Shown here piece after piece: positions 1 to 9,061 of a stretch of DNA of 58,346 nt. A program made the position numbers and the translations under genes. Origin of the DNA: Flammeovirgaceae bacterium UBA976 (GTDB lineage: Bacteria; Bacteroidota; Bacteroidia; Cytophagales; Cyclobacteriaceae); NCBI GenBank assembly GCA_002292365.1, contig DBBU01000027.1, positions 14,380 through 72,725 on the forward strand, in the 5' to 3' direction. The notes under the pieces are model-generated. The model saw only the letters and a program-made list of their open reading frames with translations. It ran no database searches and was not told where the DNA came from. The number at the start of each line of letters is the position of its first letter. The first letter of the stretch is position 1.

Positions 1-279
1 TTTTTTTTTAATATGGTTGATTATTGGAGCATTATGTTTGACTACAAGAATTCTGGGATCTTTAGATTTTTTTCTGGTTATTAATCACCAAATGAATCTT
101 TGGGCTCCGTTATCTTATTCAAAACTTCGCGGACAGCTATTTTTTTTAAAACGGAGCTCCATTCTAGAAATATTTAATAATTTAGTAATTTTAATTTCTA
201 AAATGTAAAGGACTCTGTATTCTTTTACTTCTATTTATGTTGGATAATTATAAGATACAACTTCTAATGATGTCTGAGT
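1..279. other. AT-rich leading region, no gene recognised
   Basis: The window opens with a T run. The only open frame (17-208, plus strand) encodes a low-complexity, Leu/Ile/Phe-rich peptide with no recognisable motif. I see no clear promoter of the TAnnTTTG form in front of the oxidoreductase that follows. It may hold the end of a gene outside the window, but nothing here supports one. Confidence 0.4.
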
Positions 280-1401
280 ATGGGAAAGCATAGTAGGGTA
301 GTCCTGGTTGGTCTTGGTTTTGGGGTAGAATTTATTCCCATATATCAGCAGCATCCAGCGGTCGATCTCCATGGTATCTGCCGTAGAGATAAGTCTGAAC
401 TCAAGGTTATTGGGGATCATTTCAATATTAAAAACCGGTACGATGATTATCAAGAGGTTTTGAAGGACCCCTTGGTAGATTTTGTTCACATCAATTCACC
501 CATTGGTGACCATGGCTGGATGTCTATTGAAGCATTGAAATCTGGCAAGCATGTTATTTGTACGGTTCCCATGGCCACTAAGATCGCTGAATGTGAAGAA
601 ATCGTCGCATTGGTTAAAGCCACAGGGCTCAAATACATGATGGCTGAAACAGTGGTCTATAGTAGGGAGTTTCTTTTCATCAAGGAAATGTACGAGTGTG
701 GTGATCTTGGACATATTCAGTTTATGAAGGCCTCGCATCCTCAAGATATGGAAGGTTGGCCGGATTATTGGAAAAAAATGATACCCATGCACTATGCTAC
801 CCATGTGGTTTCTCCAGTATTGGGTTTGGTAAATGGTTGTGCCGAGTACGTCTCATGCTTCGGTTCGGGTAGCGTGAATGAAGAAATCAGGCAGCTCTCT
901 GGTAATCCTTTTGCGGTTGAATCTTGTCATATCAAAATCAAAGAGATGGAACTTTCAGCTCAAGTATGGCGGTTTTTATATGATACGGCACGGCAGTATA
1001 GAGAATCTTTTGATGTTTATGGTTCAAAACAATCATTCGAATGGGGCTTAGTTGAGGGCGATGAACATGTCATTCATACAGCTAAAAAACCTGAAAATGA
1101 AATTCCCTCACGAATCAATATTCCGGATTTCGCACATTTATTACCTCCAGAAATCAGACGTTTTACTAAAACTATTCAAGATGAAAAGCATCTTTCTTTT
1201 CTGCAAGGGGGAGGACATGGCGGATCACACCCCCACATGGTTCATGAGTTTGTCACGGCATTGGCAGAAGATCGTGAACCTTGGCCTAATGCTGTAAAAA
1301 GTGCTAATTGGACATGTGTAGGGATATGCGCTCATGAATCTGCGATGAATGGAGGCGAAAGAGTAAGACTTCCAGAATTCACCATCGAGCCTAAAGTTTG
1401 A
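280..1401 (+). CDS. Gfo/Idh/MocA family oxidoreductase
   Basis: Probable NAD(P)-dependent sugar or sugar-acid dehydrogenase, 373 aa, cytoplasmic. The N-terminus carries a Rossmann nucleotide-binding strand-turn (VVLVGLGFGVEF, residues 7-18) and the domain runs to about residue 125. The C-terminal half has the usual alpha/beta substrate domain, with HYATHVVSP near residue 170. Odd point: the position normally occupied by the E-K-P motif (catalytic Lys) reads CTVPMA here, so the usual lysine is absent. Family length is 330-400 aa, so the gene looks complete. The ATG at 280 is the first in frame. The decayed DUF6807/PmoA-like gene downstream is a family I associate with such oxidoreductases in carbohydrate catabolism. 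The substrate cannot be read from sequence. Confidence 0.85.
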   Translation: MGKHSRVVLVGLGFGVEFIPIYQQHPAVDLHGICRRDKSELKVIGDHFNIKNRYDDYQEVLKDPLVDFVHINSPIGDHGWMSIEALKSGKHVICTVPMATKIAECEEIVALVKATGLKYMMAETVVYSREFLFIKEMYECGDLGHIQFMKASHPQDMEGWPDYWKKMIPMHYATHVVSPVLGLVNGCAEYVSCFGSGSVNEEIRQLSGNPFAVESCHIKIKEMELSAQVWRFLYDTARQYRESFDVYGSKQSFEWGLVEGDEHVIHTAKKPENEIPSRINIPDFAHLLPPEIRRFTKTIQDEKHLSFLQGGGHGGSHPHMVHEFVTALAEDREPWPNAVKSANWTCVGICAHESAMNGGERVRLPEFTIEPKV

Positions 1402-1499
1402 CTTCCCATTGTCGTTCTTTTGATAAATAATAAGGTCTGGCTTTAATATTTGGATAAATGATAGGCAGAATGAAAGCTTTGAGAAATAGTTATCTTTAG

Positions 1500-1867
1500 A
1501 TTTCAATAGTCACGGTTGTTCTTTTTTCTTGTCAAAAAACAAGGAATCAGTTTACAGAGTTGCAGGCGAAATCAATCTTCATATCATAAAAAAAATAGGA
1601 ATTAAGAATCATTGAAATATATCGAAAAGGAGCCAATCACCTATTTTTACCCAGCACACCAGACTTAAATATTGGCCTTATATCCACCCAGTCATTTCGC
1701 CGGATGGTAAAGGAAGATTTGACGGCATATAGCCATTCTTTCCATTAATATCAAACGGGATTATAATGGTTTTTACCCGAGTTAACGGAGACAATACTCT
1801 GGCTCCAAAAGCAAGTCTGAATACTTGTTTTTATAAAGGTGACTGCTTACCTGGAAAGAAAGTCTAA
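1500..1867 (+). pseudogene. Decayed DUF6807/PmoA-like lipoprotein gene
   Basis: No intact frame exists here, but peptide islands in order on the plus strand look like one family. Near 1506-1530 lies a lipobox-like stretch, VVLFSCQK. At about 1655-1718 comes TRLKYWPYIHPVISPDGKG. Around 1738-1765, QTGL is followed by a stop where Tyr-Trp would be expected. From 1766 FTRVNGDN appears in another frame and the frame ends at 1867. I associate RPYIHP..APDG.G and HQTGLYWGFTRVNGRD with Bacteroidota DUF6807 (PmoA-like) proteins from memory. The relic is much shorter than a 300+ aa parent, so it has frameshifts, stops and at least one large deletion. A TATCTTTA near 1491 could be the old -7 element. Confidence 0.5.
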
Positions 1868-1990
1868 AATAGTTTGGAAGGTTTCCCTGAGAAATTTGAT
1901 ACAATTAAAAGGGTATATTATAGAGATTATTTTTGCTGGGTATTTATTTTATGATGTATTGGATTAATTATCATAAGCATTCAATGCTGA

Positions 1991-2023
1991 TTTTAGTTAC
2001 AGTATTGATATATATTATCTTTG
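1991..2023 (+). promoter_or_regulatory. Putative promoter of the dipeptide epimerase
   Basis: A perfect Bacteroidota -7 element, TATCTTTG, lies at 2016-2023. A TTTT at 1991-1994 sits 21 nt upstream as a weak -33. Transcription would start near 2030, just before the epimerase gene. Confidence 0.5.
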
Positions 2024-2082
2024 CTTAAAGGATAGATAAGATGTGGTCTGTTATTAATCCTTTTCTAAAAAAAACTGACCAA

Positions 2083-3105
2083 ATGAAATTATTTTATAAA
2101 GCTTTTGATCTTCATCTTCAAGACACCTTCAAAATAGCCCATGATAAGCGCGATGTGCAGCAAACATTGATTGTAGGCCTTGAGCATCAGGGTAAGATGG
2201 GTTTTGGGGAAGCGACAGCGAGTAAATATTACCAAAGACCCGTAGCATCCATCATTGAAGTTTTGGAGAAGAATAGACACCACATTGAAAAAACCCCATT
2301 TGAGTCTTTAGAGTTATTTATTGAAGGCTTAAAACCTTTTTTCCAAGGAAATAATTTTGCCTTGTGTGCATTGGATGTTGCGGCGCATGACTTGTATGGT
2401 AAACTCAATGGGGTTTCGATCTATCAATATTGGGGTTTAGATACCTCGCGTATGCCTTTGACTAATTATACGATTGGGATAGATGAGCTTTCCAAAATGA
2501 AATCAAAAATTAAGGCCTTTCCTTGGCCTGTTTACAAAATAAAATTAGGAACCGATGATGATTTGAGCATCGTAAAAGCACTTCGAAAAACAACGGATGC
2601 TGTTTTCCGGATAGATGCCAATTGTGCCTGGACGGCTGCCCAAACCATTGAATATACCAATTCGTTTAGGGAGCTGGGCGTAGAATTTATTGAGCAACCT
2701 CTCGCGGCGGGAGATTGGGAGGGGATGGCCGAAGTTTATAAACACAGCACCTTGCCGATCATGGCCGATGAAAGTTGTATTGAAATGACCGATGTGACAC
2801 GTTGTAAAGGCTACTTTCATGGGGTAAACATAAAATTAATGAAATGTGGAGGCTTGGCAATGGCACGGAAAATGATTGCTCAAGCACAATCAATGGGCTT
2901 GATGGTTATGGTGGGTTGTATGACCGAGTCATCTGTGGGTATTTCAGCGATCAGTCAATTGTTGCCGATGCTAGATTTTGTGGATATGGATGGTCCCTTG
3001 CTCATCCGCAACGACATTGCTTCTGGTCCTCGCTTTCACAACGGGGAGGTGATACTTTCCTCTGAAAATGGAACGGGTGTAGTTATGCATACTCCTTGGA
3101 TGTAA
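2083..3105 (+). CDS. Dipeptide epimerase (enolase superfamily)
   Basis: Mandelate racemase/muconate-lactonizing-type enzyme, most like L-Ala-D/L-Glu and other dipeptide epimerases that recycle cell-wall peptides. Visible features are the N-terminal capping domain, the first catalytic lysine in VYKIKLG, metal ligands in RIDANCAW, EQPLAAGDW and ADESC, the second lysine region GVNIKLMKCGG, and MVGCMTESS near the C-terminus. The open frame also allows a start at 2041 (354 aa). I chose the ATG at 2083 (340 aa) because the protein then begins MKLFYKAFDLHL, typical of the family; the promoter at 2016-2023 permits either. The active site looks complete. Dipeptide specificity is inferred from overall resemblance and is less sure than the superfamily. 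Confidence 0.85.
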   Translation: MKLFYKAFDLHLQDTFKIAHDKRDVQQTLIVGLEHQGKMGFGEATASKYYQRPVASIIEVLEKNRHHIEKTPFESLELFIEGLKPFFQGNNFALCALDVAAHDLYGKLNGVSIYQYWGLDTSRMPLTNYTIGIDELSKMKSKIKAFPWPVYKIKLGTDDDLSIVKALRKTTDAVFRIDANCAWTAAQTIEYTNSFRELGVEFIEQPLAAGDWEGMAEVYKHSTLPIMADESCIEMTDVTRCKGYFHGVNIKLMKCGGLAMARKMIAQAQSMGLMVMVGCMTESSVGISAISQLLPMLDFVDMDGPLLIRNDIASGPRFHNGEVILSSENGTGVVMHTPWM

Positions 3106-3147
3106 GACTGAATCCTTTGTATATTATTGACTTTCTCATTTGATACG

Positions 3148-3178
3148 TTGGAGTCTAAGCGGGCTGGTCGTACTTTTG
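3148..3178 (+). promoter_or_regulatory. Promoter of heme A synthase gene
   Basis: TTG at 3148-3150, a 20-nt spacer, then a perfect TACTTTTG -7 element at 3171-3178. This lies inside the longest open frame, whose TTG start at 3127 is therefore unlikely; the ATG at 3184 follows almost immediately, giving a very short or absent leader. Confidence 0.6.
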
Positions 3179-3183
3179 TACTT

Positions 3184-4221
3184 ATGAAGTCAGTAGGGGA
3201 CAAAGGTGTTATTTTTTGGCTATTTTCTGGGTGCTTATTGGTAGCTATTATGGTAATTGTAGGTGGTTTGACTCGTTTGACTCATTCTGGATTGTCCATG
3301 GTTCAGTGGAGCCTTTTCATGGAGACTATTCCCCCTTTGACTACTGCAGATTGGATGGAAACTTTCCAGCGCTATCAGCAAACGCCAGAGTTTAAATTAA
3401 AAAACTATGATTTCACGCTAAGTGAATTTAAATCCATATTTTGGTGGGAGTACATTCATCGCATGATTGGGAGATTTATCGGCTTGGTTTTCATCATACC
3501 ATTTGCTTATTTTCTGATCAAAAAAAGACTGTCTAAAGGATTGGTTCAGAAGCTTTTAATTGCTTGTCTGTTGGGCGCACTGCAGGCAGGTATGGGATGG
3601 TATATGGTCAAGAGCGGGTTGGTAAATGATCCCAATGTCAGTCACTACCGATTGGCTGCACACCTCACCATCGCCTTTGTGCTTTATGCTTATTTACTTT
3701 GGATTGTATTGGGTGAAGTCTATTCACAGAAATTATCAAAGAGGACTACTACATTGATTGGTGTCCAGATATTGATACTATTTACGGTTCTTCAAATTAT
3801 TTATGGAGCTTTTGTTTCAGGATTAAAGGCAGGCTTGGTCTACAACTCGTTTCCCAAGATGGGAACTGAATGGATTGCTGAATCTGTTTTTTATGCTTTT
3901 GAAACAGACGGCATCGTCAGTTTTTTTGAAAATTTGGCTTCGGTTCAGTTGATTCATCGTTATCTCGGAGTTATAGTTTTGGTCCTGGTGGTATATCAGT
4001 TTATCGCCTCACGTTACCGAAAACAAAACAAGGGTCAATGGAGAAGTATCCACTTTATGGTAGCTATGGTATCCGTTCAGGTACTTTTGGGCATATTCAC
4101 TTTGCTGTATGCGGTGCCGATTGGGTTGGGGGCGATACATCAGTTTGGGGCGTTGATGCTTTTTACCAGTCAAATTTTATATTATTTCTATTCTTCCAAT
4201 GACATTGAGCAATGGCATTAA
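3184..4221 (+). CDS. ctaA: Heme A synthase, COX15/CtaA family
   Basis: Converts heme O to heme A for an aa3-type cytochrome oxidase in the inner membrane. The protein is 345 aa from the ATG at 3184, with about eight hydrophobic segments arranged as two four-helix halves. Family motifs are the first-loop VGGLTRLTHSGLSMVQW, the heme-ligand histidines in WWEYIHRMIGR and VSHYRLAAHL, and in the second half VQLIHRYLGV and GAIHQFGA. The open frame extends upstream to a TTG at 3127, but a good promoter (-7 at 3171-3178) sits inside that extension, so I use 3184. Oxidase structural genes and heme O synthase are not in the window. With the men genes at 20.7-26.8 kb it implies menaquinone-linked aerobic respiration. 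Confidence 0.93.
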   Translation: MKSVGDKGVIFWLFSGCLLVAIMVIVGGLTRLTHSGLSMVQWSLFMETIPPLTTADWMETFQRYQQTPEFKLKNYDFTLSEFKSIFWWEYIHRMIGRFIGLVFIIPFAYFLIKKRLSKGLVQKLLIACLLGALQAGMGWYMVKSGLVNDPNVSHYRLAAHLTIAFVLYAYLLWIVLGEVYSQKLSKRTTTLIGVQILILFTVLQIIYGAFVSGLKAGLVYNSFPKMGTEWIAESVFYAFETDGIVSFFENLASVQLIHRYLGVIVLVLVVYQFIASRYRKQNKGQWRSIHFMVAMVSVQVLLGIFTLLYAVPIGLGAIHQFGALMLFTSQILYYFYSSNDIEQWH

Positions 4222-4406
4222 TTTACCTAAAGCTGGTAACGCTACCTCTCTGTAGTATATGATTTTAATCAAGATGTGCGACCGCAGCAAAAGGAGTTCT
4301 TGAGATTTTGAGTCTATTTTTCTTCAATTTTCACGAAAAAAACTCATGGAATCATCATGCATCCAGGAGTTTTAATTTGATCTAAAATGACATATTTTTT
4401 TTAATT

Positions 4407-4904
4407 CTAATGAATCTCTAATTCAATTTCAATCATCAAACCTGGTAATGCCAACTCTTTGACCCCAAGCCAAGAACCAGTCGGAAATTGGTTAGTATAG
4501 ATTTTATTTCTGTAGGCTGAATTTTCAAGAAATAGTGGCATGTTGGTTGTAAAAATATTTTCTACTACCACATCATCGAATGTACAGTCGTAGTTTTTTA
4601 ATATTTTTTCTAAATCGGCATAACAATTTTTCATTTGCGCTTCAAGATCACCAATAGCAGTTGGATTTCCTTCATCATCCATACTTACAGCACCAGAAAT
4701 TTTAATTTCATTGCCAATCTTGACAGCATGCGAATATCCAAAAGCTTTTTCGATTTCTGGTCAAAGTAAAAAATATTCAGGCTTTTCTGTTTCAATAGTT
4801 TGTTCTTTTTGCTTCTGTTGAAAACTTGGTATTAACATGTCAAAGGCTAATAACATGGATGATAGAAGTAAAACTGACTTCACTTGATTAATTGTATTTT
4901 TCAT
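4407..4904 (-). pseudogene. RidA family gene with one in-frame stop
   Basis: A RidA/YjgF-like enamine/imine deaminase of the exported type, interrupted once. From ATG 4902-4904 the frame reads a hydrophobic signal-like segment (SVLLLSSMLLAF), a linker, then EYFLL, a TGA at 4761-4763, and continues in the same frame with PEIEKAFGYSHAVKIGNEIK, GAVSMDDEGNP and the RidA core (ENIFTTNM, QFPTGSWLGV, MIEIELEIH) to 4407. There is no frameshift: one base change, CGA (Arg) to TGA, explains the break. The downstream part could restart at ATG 4680-4682 (91 aa) but would lose the first strands of the fold. This is recent decay or a base error in the sequence. Confidence 0.75.
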
Positions 4905-5320
4905 TTATTTAGTTGATAAAATTTAAATCAATTTAAAAAAATTAAAAAAAATTAAACCTTCTAGAATATAATAGTCTCTAGATTATTCTCATTGCTTAAG
5001 TTGAAAAAAATTAAATATTTCTTCAAGAAACTGATTTATACCATTTTATTTCTCCCTCTTATCGCACTAGGGTAATCTCCCCAAGTAACTCGCTTATTTG
5101 ATTTTGAAAGGTGTGATGATTTATCGAAACCTTGCAGCCATGCTCAAGTGAATGTCTTTAGAATATAGTAGAGGAGAGACAGAGTAAGGCAAAGTGATTT
5201 ACGAAATAGGCAGGATATTTTATTTTGTGGTGGGAGGTCTTAATGGGTAGCACAATAGGGAAATCTATACGGTGCAAATAAGGAGAGAACAGAATTTTCA
5301 AATGCTAAATTAGGTTTGAA
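4905..5320. other. Gene-free AT-rich stretch
   Basis: About 416 bp with no supported gene. 4915-4965 is nearly pure A/T. On the plus strand near 5000-5085 a short frame encodes a Lys-rich start followed by a hydrophobic segment (LIYTILFLPLIALG) and then a stop. It could be the N-terminal remnant of a membrane or exported protein, but nothing after it can be tied to a family. No RNA gene seen. Confidence 0.4.
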
Positions 5321-6163
5321 TTAAGAGTAACTTTTATTCAGAAAAACACCTTCCTTCTTCAATAGGACTTGTTTGTTTCGATAGAGGATACCTAGAGATT
5401 TTTTAAAATTCTTTTTACTCATTTGAAGCACCGATTGAATTTCTTCAGGATTACTTTTATCGGTCAGGGCGATAAAACCTTCAGAGGCTTTCAATTCCTT
5501 TAAAATAGTTTGGGCACCATCTTCAAGATTTTGCATTCCTTTTTTCCTCAAAGTCACATCAATTTTTCCATCAGGTCGAATTTGTTCAATGAATCCTCTG
5601 ATCTGGTCACCCATCATGATATCTTGGTAGATTTGGTTGCTGAAAATCATACCACTATAGGTATTATTGATCACCACATTGACCCCTAGATCACTATCAT
5701 TGGCGATGAGCAGGTCTACTTCTTGGTTCACTTCAAGTTCAATATTTTCTTTTTCAAAATGCTTCTCCACTTTGGCCGTTGCGGCCAATCGATGAGTGAG
5801 TGTATCAATATATAAATAGACTAAACACCATTGGCCAATATTCAGGCGTCCATGCTGCTGTCTAAATGGGACAAGCAAGTCTTTTTCCAGACCCCAATCC
5901 AGAAAAGCCCCTGTATTATTGACATCTTTCACCTTCAAGCAACCGAATTCATGCAGCTGCAATAAAGGTCTGAGGGTCGTAGCCACAATACGGTCTTCAG
6001 AGTCATTATAGACAAATACTTTGAGCTGATCACCTACTTTAGTCCCTTCAGGTATGTATTTATTAGGGAGAAGGACATCATTTCCTTCACTGTCTATCAA
6101 AAAGGCGCCTGGGGTCAATATCCGATCAACTACCAGTTCATTGTATATTCCAATACGGATCAT
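5321..6163 (-). CDS. cvfB: CvfB-like S1 RNA-binding protein
   Basis: A 280-aa protein of the CvfB/YitL family, with tandem S1-type OB domains and a C-terminal winged-helix domain. Features: N-terminal S1-like strand set with GAFLIDSEG and VLLPNKYIPEG (about residues 18-40), a second S1 block with VNNTGAFLDWGLEKDLLVPF (about 80-100), a third around SGMIFSNQIY, and a C-terminal segment with MSKKNFKKSLGILYR, the characteristic winged-helix end. Family members bind RNA and affect virulence-factor or stress expression in Gram-positives; the role in Bacteroidota is unknown. It is transcribed alone, divergently from the DEAD-box helicase. A TAACTTTA (minus strand, 6171-6178) just upstream is one base off the -7 consensus. 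Confidence 0.88.
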   Translation of the reverse strand: MIRIGIYNELVVDRILTPGAFLIDSEGNDVLLPNKYIPEGTKVGDQLKVFVYNDSEDRIVATTLRPLLQLHEFGCLKVKDVNNTGAFLDWGLEKDLLVPFRQQHGRLNIGQWCLVYLYIDTLTHRLAATAKVEKHFEKENIELEVNQEVDLLIANDSDLGVNVVINNTYSGMIFSNQIYQDIMMGDQIRGFIEQIRPDGKIDVTLRKKGMQNLEDGAQTILKELKASEGFIALTDKSNPEEIQSVLQMSKKNFKKSLGILYRNKQVLLKKEGVFLNKSYS

Positions 6164-6219
6164 AGATATGTAAAGTTACGCTGAATCTAAGCCAATATGA
6201 TGATCGTTCCTATTATTTC

Positions 6220-7383
6220 ATGAGAGCAAATAAATTGGAGCTAACTTTGCCGCTCAATAAATCAGATATTTTGGCATCATTTAAATCATTAGGCGTTACT
6301 CCTCAAGTCATTCAAGGTTTAGAAGCACTGGGCATCGTTAAGCCCACAGAAATTCAAGTTCAGTCTATTCCAAAACTCATTAAATCACCGATAGATTTTA
6401 TAGGTCTGGCGCAAACAGGCACAGGAAAAACAGCGGCATACAGTATTCCTATCATACAAAACATAGATCCAAACGAATCTAAAATTCAAGCTTTGATTTT
6501 ATGTCCTACCCGAGAATTGGGACAACAAATTGCCAAACAAATTTTTAAATTTACAAAATTTACGGAAAAGATTTTTGTTGAAGCTGTTTATGGAGGAGAA
6601 AAAATAGAAGTTCAGATCAGTGCCCTGAGGCGTAAGACCCATATATTGGTGGCTACACCGGGGAGGTTGTTGGATTTGCAGCGTAGAAAGGCAGTGGACT
6701 TGCGACAAATAAAGATGGTTGTATTGGACGAAGCAGATGAAATGTTGAGTGTTGGGTTTAAAAAGGATTTGGACTTGATTTTGGAACAAACTTCGCGTGG
6801 AAGTAATATCTGGTTGTTTTCTGCGACCATGCCTAAAGAGATCACCCAGATCATCAATAGCTATATGGATCCTGCGGCAGTAAAGGTGGAGATCAACAGA
6901 GATCAGCGGGTCAATGCCGATATAGCACATCAATATGCCATCTGTGAACAAGCTCAAAAAATTGAAGCGTTGGTTTTTTTCCTAAAGTCACACAAAGGGG
7001 AAAGAGGCATTGTCTTTTGTAAGACCAAACGAGTGACTAAACAGCTTTATGAACAATTAACGGCCAAAAAACATAAAGTAGGTTGCATTCACGGCGATCT
7101 AAAGCAGATTGAGCGGGACAAAGTCATGCGGGCCTTCAAGGGGGATAAACTAAAGGTATTGATTGCCACAGATATTTCTGCAAGAGGCATAGATGTAAAT
7201 AATTTAGCTTATGTGTTTCATTATCAATTACCTGATCAAGTCGAATATTATACCCATCGTAGTGGCCGTACGGCTCGGGCAGGAAAGAAAGGTGTATCCA
7301 TCCTACTGGTTACCCCAAAAGAAATCAAAGACATGAGGCTGATCAGTCAACAACTTCATATTGAATTTAAGCAGTTGCAATAA
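6220..7383 (+). CDS. DEAD-box RNA helicase
   Basis: ATP-dependent RNA helicase, 387 aa. Motifs in order: Q-motif region (GIVKPTEIQVQSIP), motif I AQTGTGKT near residue 65, Ia PTRELG, Ib TPGR, motif II LDEADEM near 170, motif III FSATMP, motif IV region GIVFCKTK, motif V ATDISARGIDV and motif VI HRSGRTARAGKKG. It ends about 30 residues after motif VI, so it lacks the basic or RNA-binding C-terminal tail of many bacterial RhlE/DeaD proteins. It is the first gene of a tight plus-strand set: only 3 nt separate it from the next helicase. A link to RNA decay, ribosome assembly or cold response is family knowledge; the specific job here is unknown. Confidence 0.93.
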   Translation: MRANKLELTLPLNKSDILASFKSLGVTPQVIQGLEALGIVKPTEIQVQSIPKLIKSPIDFIGLAQTGTGKTAAYSIPIIQNIDPNESKIQALILCPTRELGQQIAKQIFKFTKFTEKIFVEAVYGGEKIEVQISALRRKTHILVATPGRLLDLQRRKAVDLRQIKMVVLDEADEMLSVGFKKDLDLILEQTSRGSNIWLFSATMPKEITQIINSYMDPAAVKVEINRDQRVNADIAHQYAICEQAQKIEALVFFLKSHKGERGIVFCKTKRVTKQLYEQLTAKKHKVGCIHGDLKQIERDKVMRAFKGDKLKVLIATDISARGIDVNNLAYVFHYQLPDQVEYYTHRSGRTARAGKKGVSILLVTPKEIKDMRLISQQLHIEFKQLQ

Positions 7384-7386
7384 CTC

Positions 7387-9057
7387 ATGGACAATTTGGC
7401 GGAGTTTTTGGCTACGCTCGATCCAGACAATCGGGAATTTAATGCGGCCGTAGAGTTTGTTCAGTCAACGGATCGCCCCATTTACCTCACAGGAAGGGCC
7501 GGAACAGGTAAGACGACCTTTCTGAAATACGTTACCGCTATTTCTTCTAAAAAAACGGTGGTGGTAGCTCCCACAGGCGTAGCCGCCATCAATGCGGGAG
7601 GCGTGACCATACATTCGTTTTTCAAACTTCCTTTTGAGCCCTTACGTCCAGACGATACGCGGTTCAGTACTCGAAAAATGAGTGAAGATCATGTCAATAT
7701 ATTCGAAATGCTCAAATACAATCGCGAAAAATCTCAAATAATTCGTGAATTGGAATTATTGATTATCGATGAGATATCTATGGTGCGCTGTGACGTACTG
7801 GATGCCATCGAATACATTTTAAGGGTATATAGAGATAAGCCCTACCTACCGTTTGGTGGGGTTCAGGTATTGATGTTGGGTGATCCTTTTCAGTTGCCCC
7901 CCGTGATGAAGCGTGAGGAGCAGTCCATCTTAGGAGAATATTATAAAACCTTATATTTTTTCAGTTCCAATGTATTTAAAATCATCAAACCAGCACAGCT
8001 CGAATTAAAAAAAATATATCGACAAAAAAATCAGCAGTTTGTTGAATTGCTCAATAAAGTCCGATTCAATCAAATGACTTCCGATGATATTGCCCTATTG
8101 AACCGTCGTCATGTCCCTAATTTTAAGCCCAAAGTAGAGGAAAACTACATTCAGTTAATTACGACCAATAAAAGGGTAAATGAGGTCAATGAAAATAAAT
8201 TGAAGGCCTTAAAGACTGACGAAAGAAAGTATGAGGGCTTGGTGGAAGGTATTTTTCCTGACTCTTTTATGCGTACCCAGGAGAATTTAGCTTTAAAAAT
8301 CGGGGCTCAAATTATGACGGTCATCAATGACCCAGGGACGGTTCCTTCCGATGATGGAGTGGATCAATATACATCTAAAAAATTCTTCAATGGAAGTATT
8401 GGTACCATTTTAGAATTGCACGAGGATCACATTGTGATCAGTACCGAATCCCATGAATACATTGCGGTTTACCGGACTACTTGGACCAATATTTCGTATC
8501 GATGGCATCCAGAACGAAAGACCATTGTATCGGAAGAAATAGGTGCATTTACCCAGATACCTGTGCGACTGGCCTGGGCTATTACCGTCCACAAAAGTCA
8601 GGGTCTCACTTTTGACAAAGTGATTGCAGATATCAACGATGCCTTCACCAATGGTCAGGCTTACGTGGCTCTGAGCCGATGTACGTCATTGGAAGGATTG
8701 GTTTTCAAATATTTATTTAACCCAAGGGCTATTAAGACCGATCCGATTGTGGTCTATTTTTCACAATACTATGACCAAAAGAGTCAAAATGAGCAGGATC
8801 TCCTCAATGGCAAGGCTGATTATTTTTATAAATTGGCAAGAAAAGCTTTTTTTACCTATGGGTTTTTGGAATGCCAAGAATGTCTTCGCAATGCGGTTGG
8901 CTATAGAAATGATGCCCAGCATCCCTTGTTTGACAAATGCAAACGGATTTATTTGGAGTGGATCAATCAAAGGGAATTATTGCTCAATGATGCTCAGCAG
9001 CAAAACCTGAATACATTGAAGCAATATTTAAAGCAAGAGTTAAATATCAAGATTTAA
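7387..9057 (+). CDS. PIF1/RecD-like SF1 DNA helicase
   Basis: Superfamily 1B helicase, 556 aa. Walker A is LTGRAGTGKTTFL near residues 34-46, followed by motif Ia VVVAPTGVAAINAGGVTIHS, Walker B LLIIDEISMVRCDVLD, motif III MLGDPFQLPPV, and C-terminal motifs WAITVHKSQGLTFDKV and QAYVALSRC. These are PIF1-type signatures. Beyond motif VI about 100 residues remain, with a helical, Lys- and Asn-rich end. PIF1 helicases unwind DNA, G-quadruplexes and RNA-DNA hybrids. It starts 3 nt after the DEAD-box gene and ends 4 nt before ywbE, implying co-transcription. Not a RecBCD RecD: there is no recB/recC neighbour and the N-terminus is PIF1-like. Confidence 0.9.
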   Translation: MDNLAEFLATLDPDNREFNAAVEFVQSTDRPIYLTGRAGTGKTTFLKYVTAISSKKTVVVAPTGVAAINAGGVTIHSFFKLPFEPLRPDDTRFSTRKMSEDHVNIFEMLKYNREKSQIIRELELLIIDEISMVRCDVLDAIEYILRVYRDKPYLPFGGVQVLMLGDPFQLPPVMKREEQSILGEYYKTLYFFSSNVFKIIKPAQLELKKIYRQKNQQFVELLNKVRFNQMTSDDIALLNRRHVPNFKPKVEENYIQLITTNKRVNEVNENKLKALKTDERKYEGLVEGIFPDSFMRTQENLALKIGAQIMTVINDPGTVPSDDGVDQYTSKKFFNGSIGTILELHEDHIVISTESHEYIAVYRTTWTNISYRWHPERKTIVSEEIGAFTQIPVRLAWAITVHKSQGLTFDKVIADINDAFTNGQAYVALSRCTSLEGLVFKYLFNPRAIKTDPIVVYFSQYYDQKSQNEQDLLNGKADYFYKLARKAFFTYGFLECQECLRNAVGYRNDAQHPLFDKCKRIYLEWINQRELLLNDAQQQNLNTLKQYLKQELNIKI

Positions 9058-9061
9058 AAGG

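Noticed and set aside
17..208. 63-codon plus-strand frame
   Set aside because: Low-complexity hydrophobic and basic peptide, no motif, in a T-rich window edge.
4761..4763. TGA as a recoded codon (selenocysteine or alternate code)
   Set aside because: Relatives I recall have Arg here, no selenocysteine element is seen, and TGA is used as a normal stop elsewhere (for example lepB).
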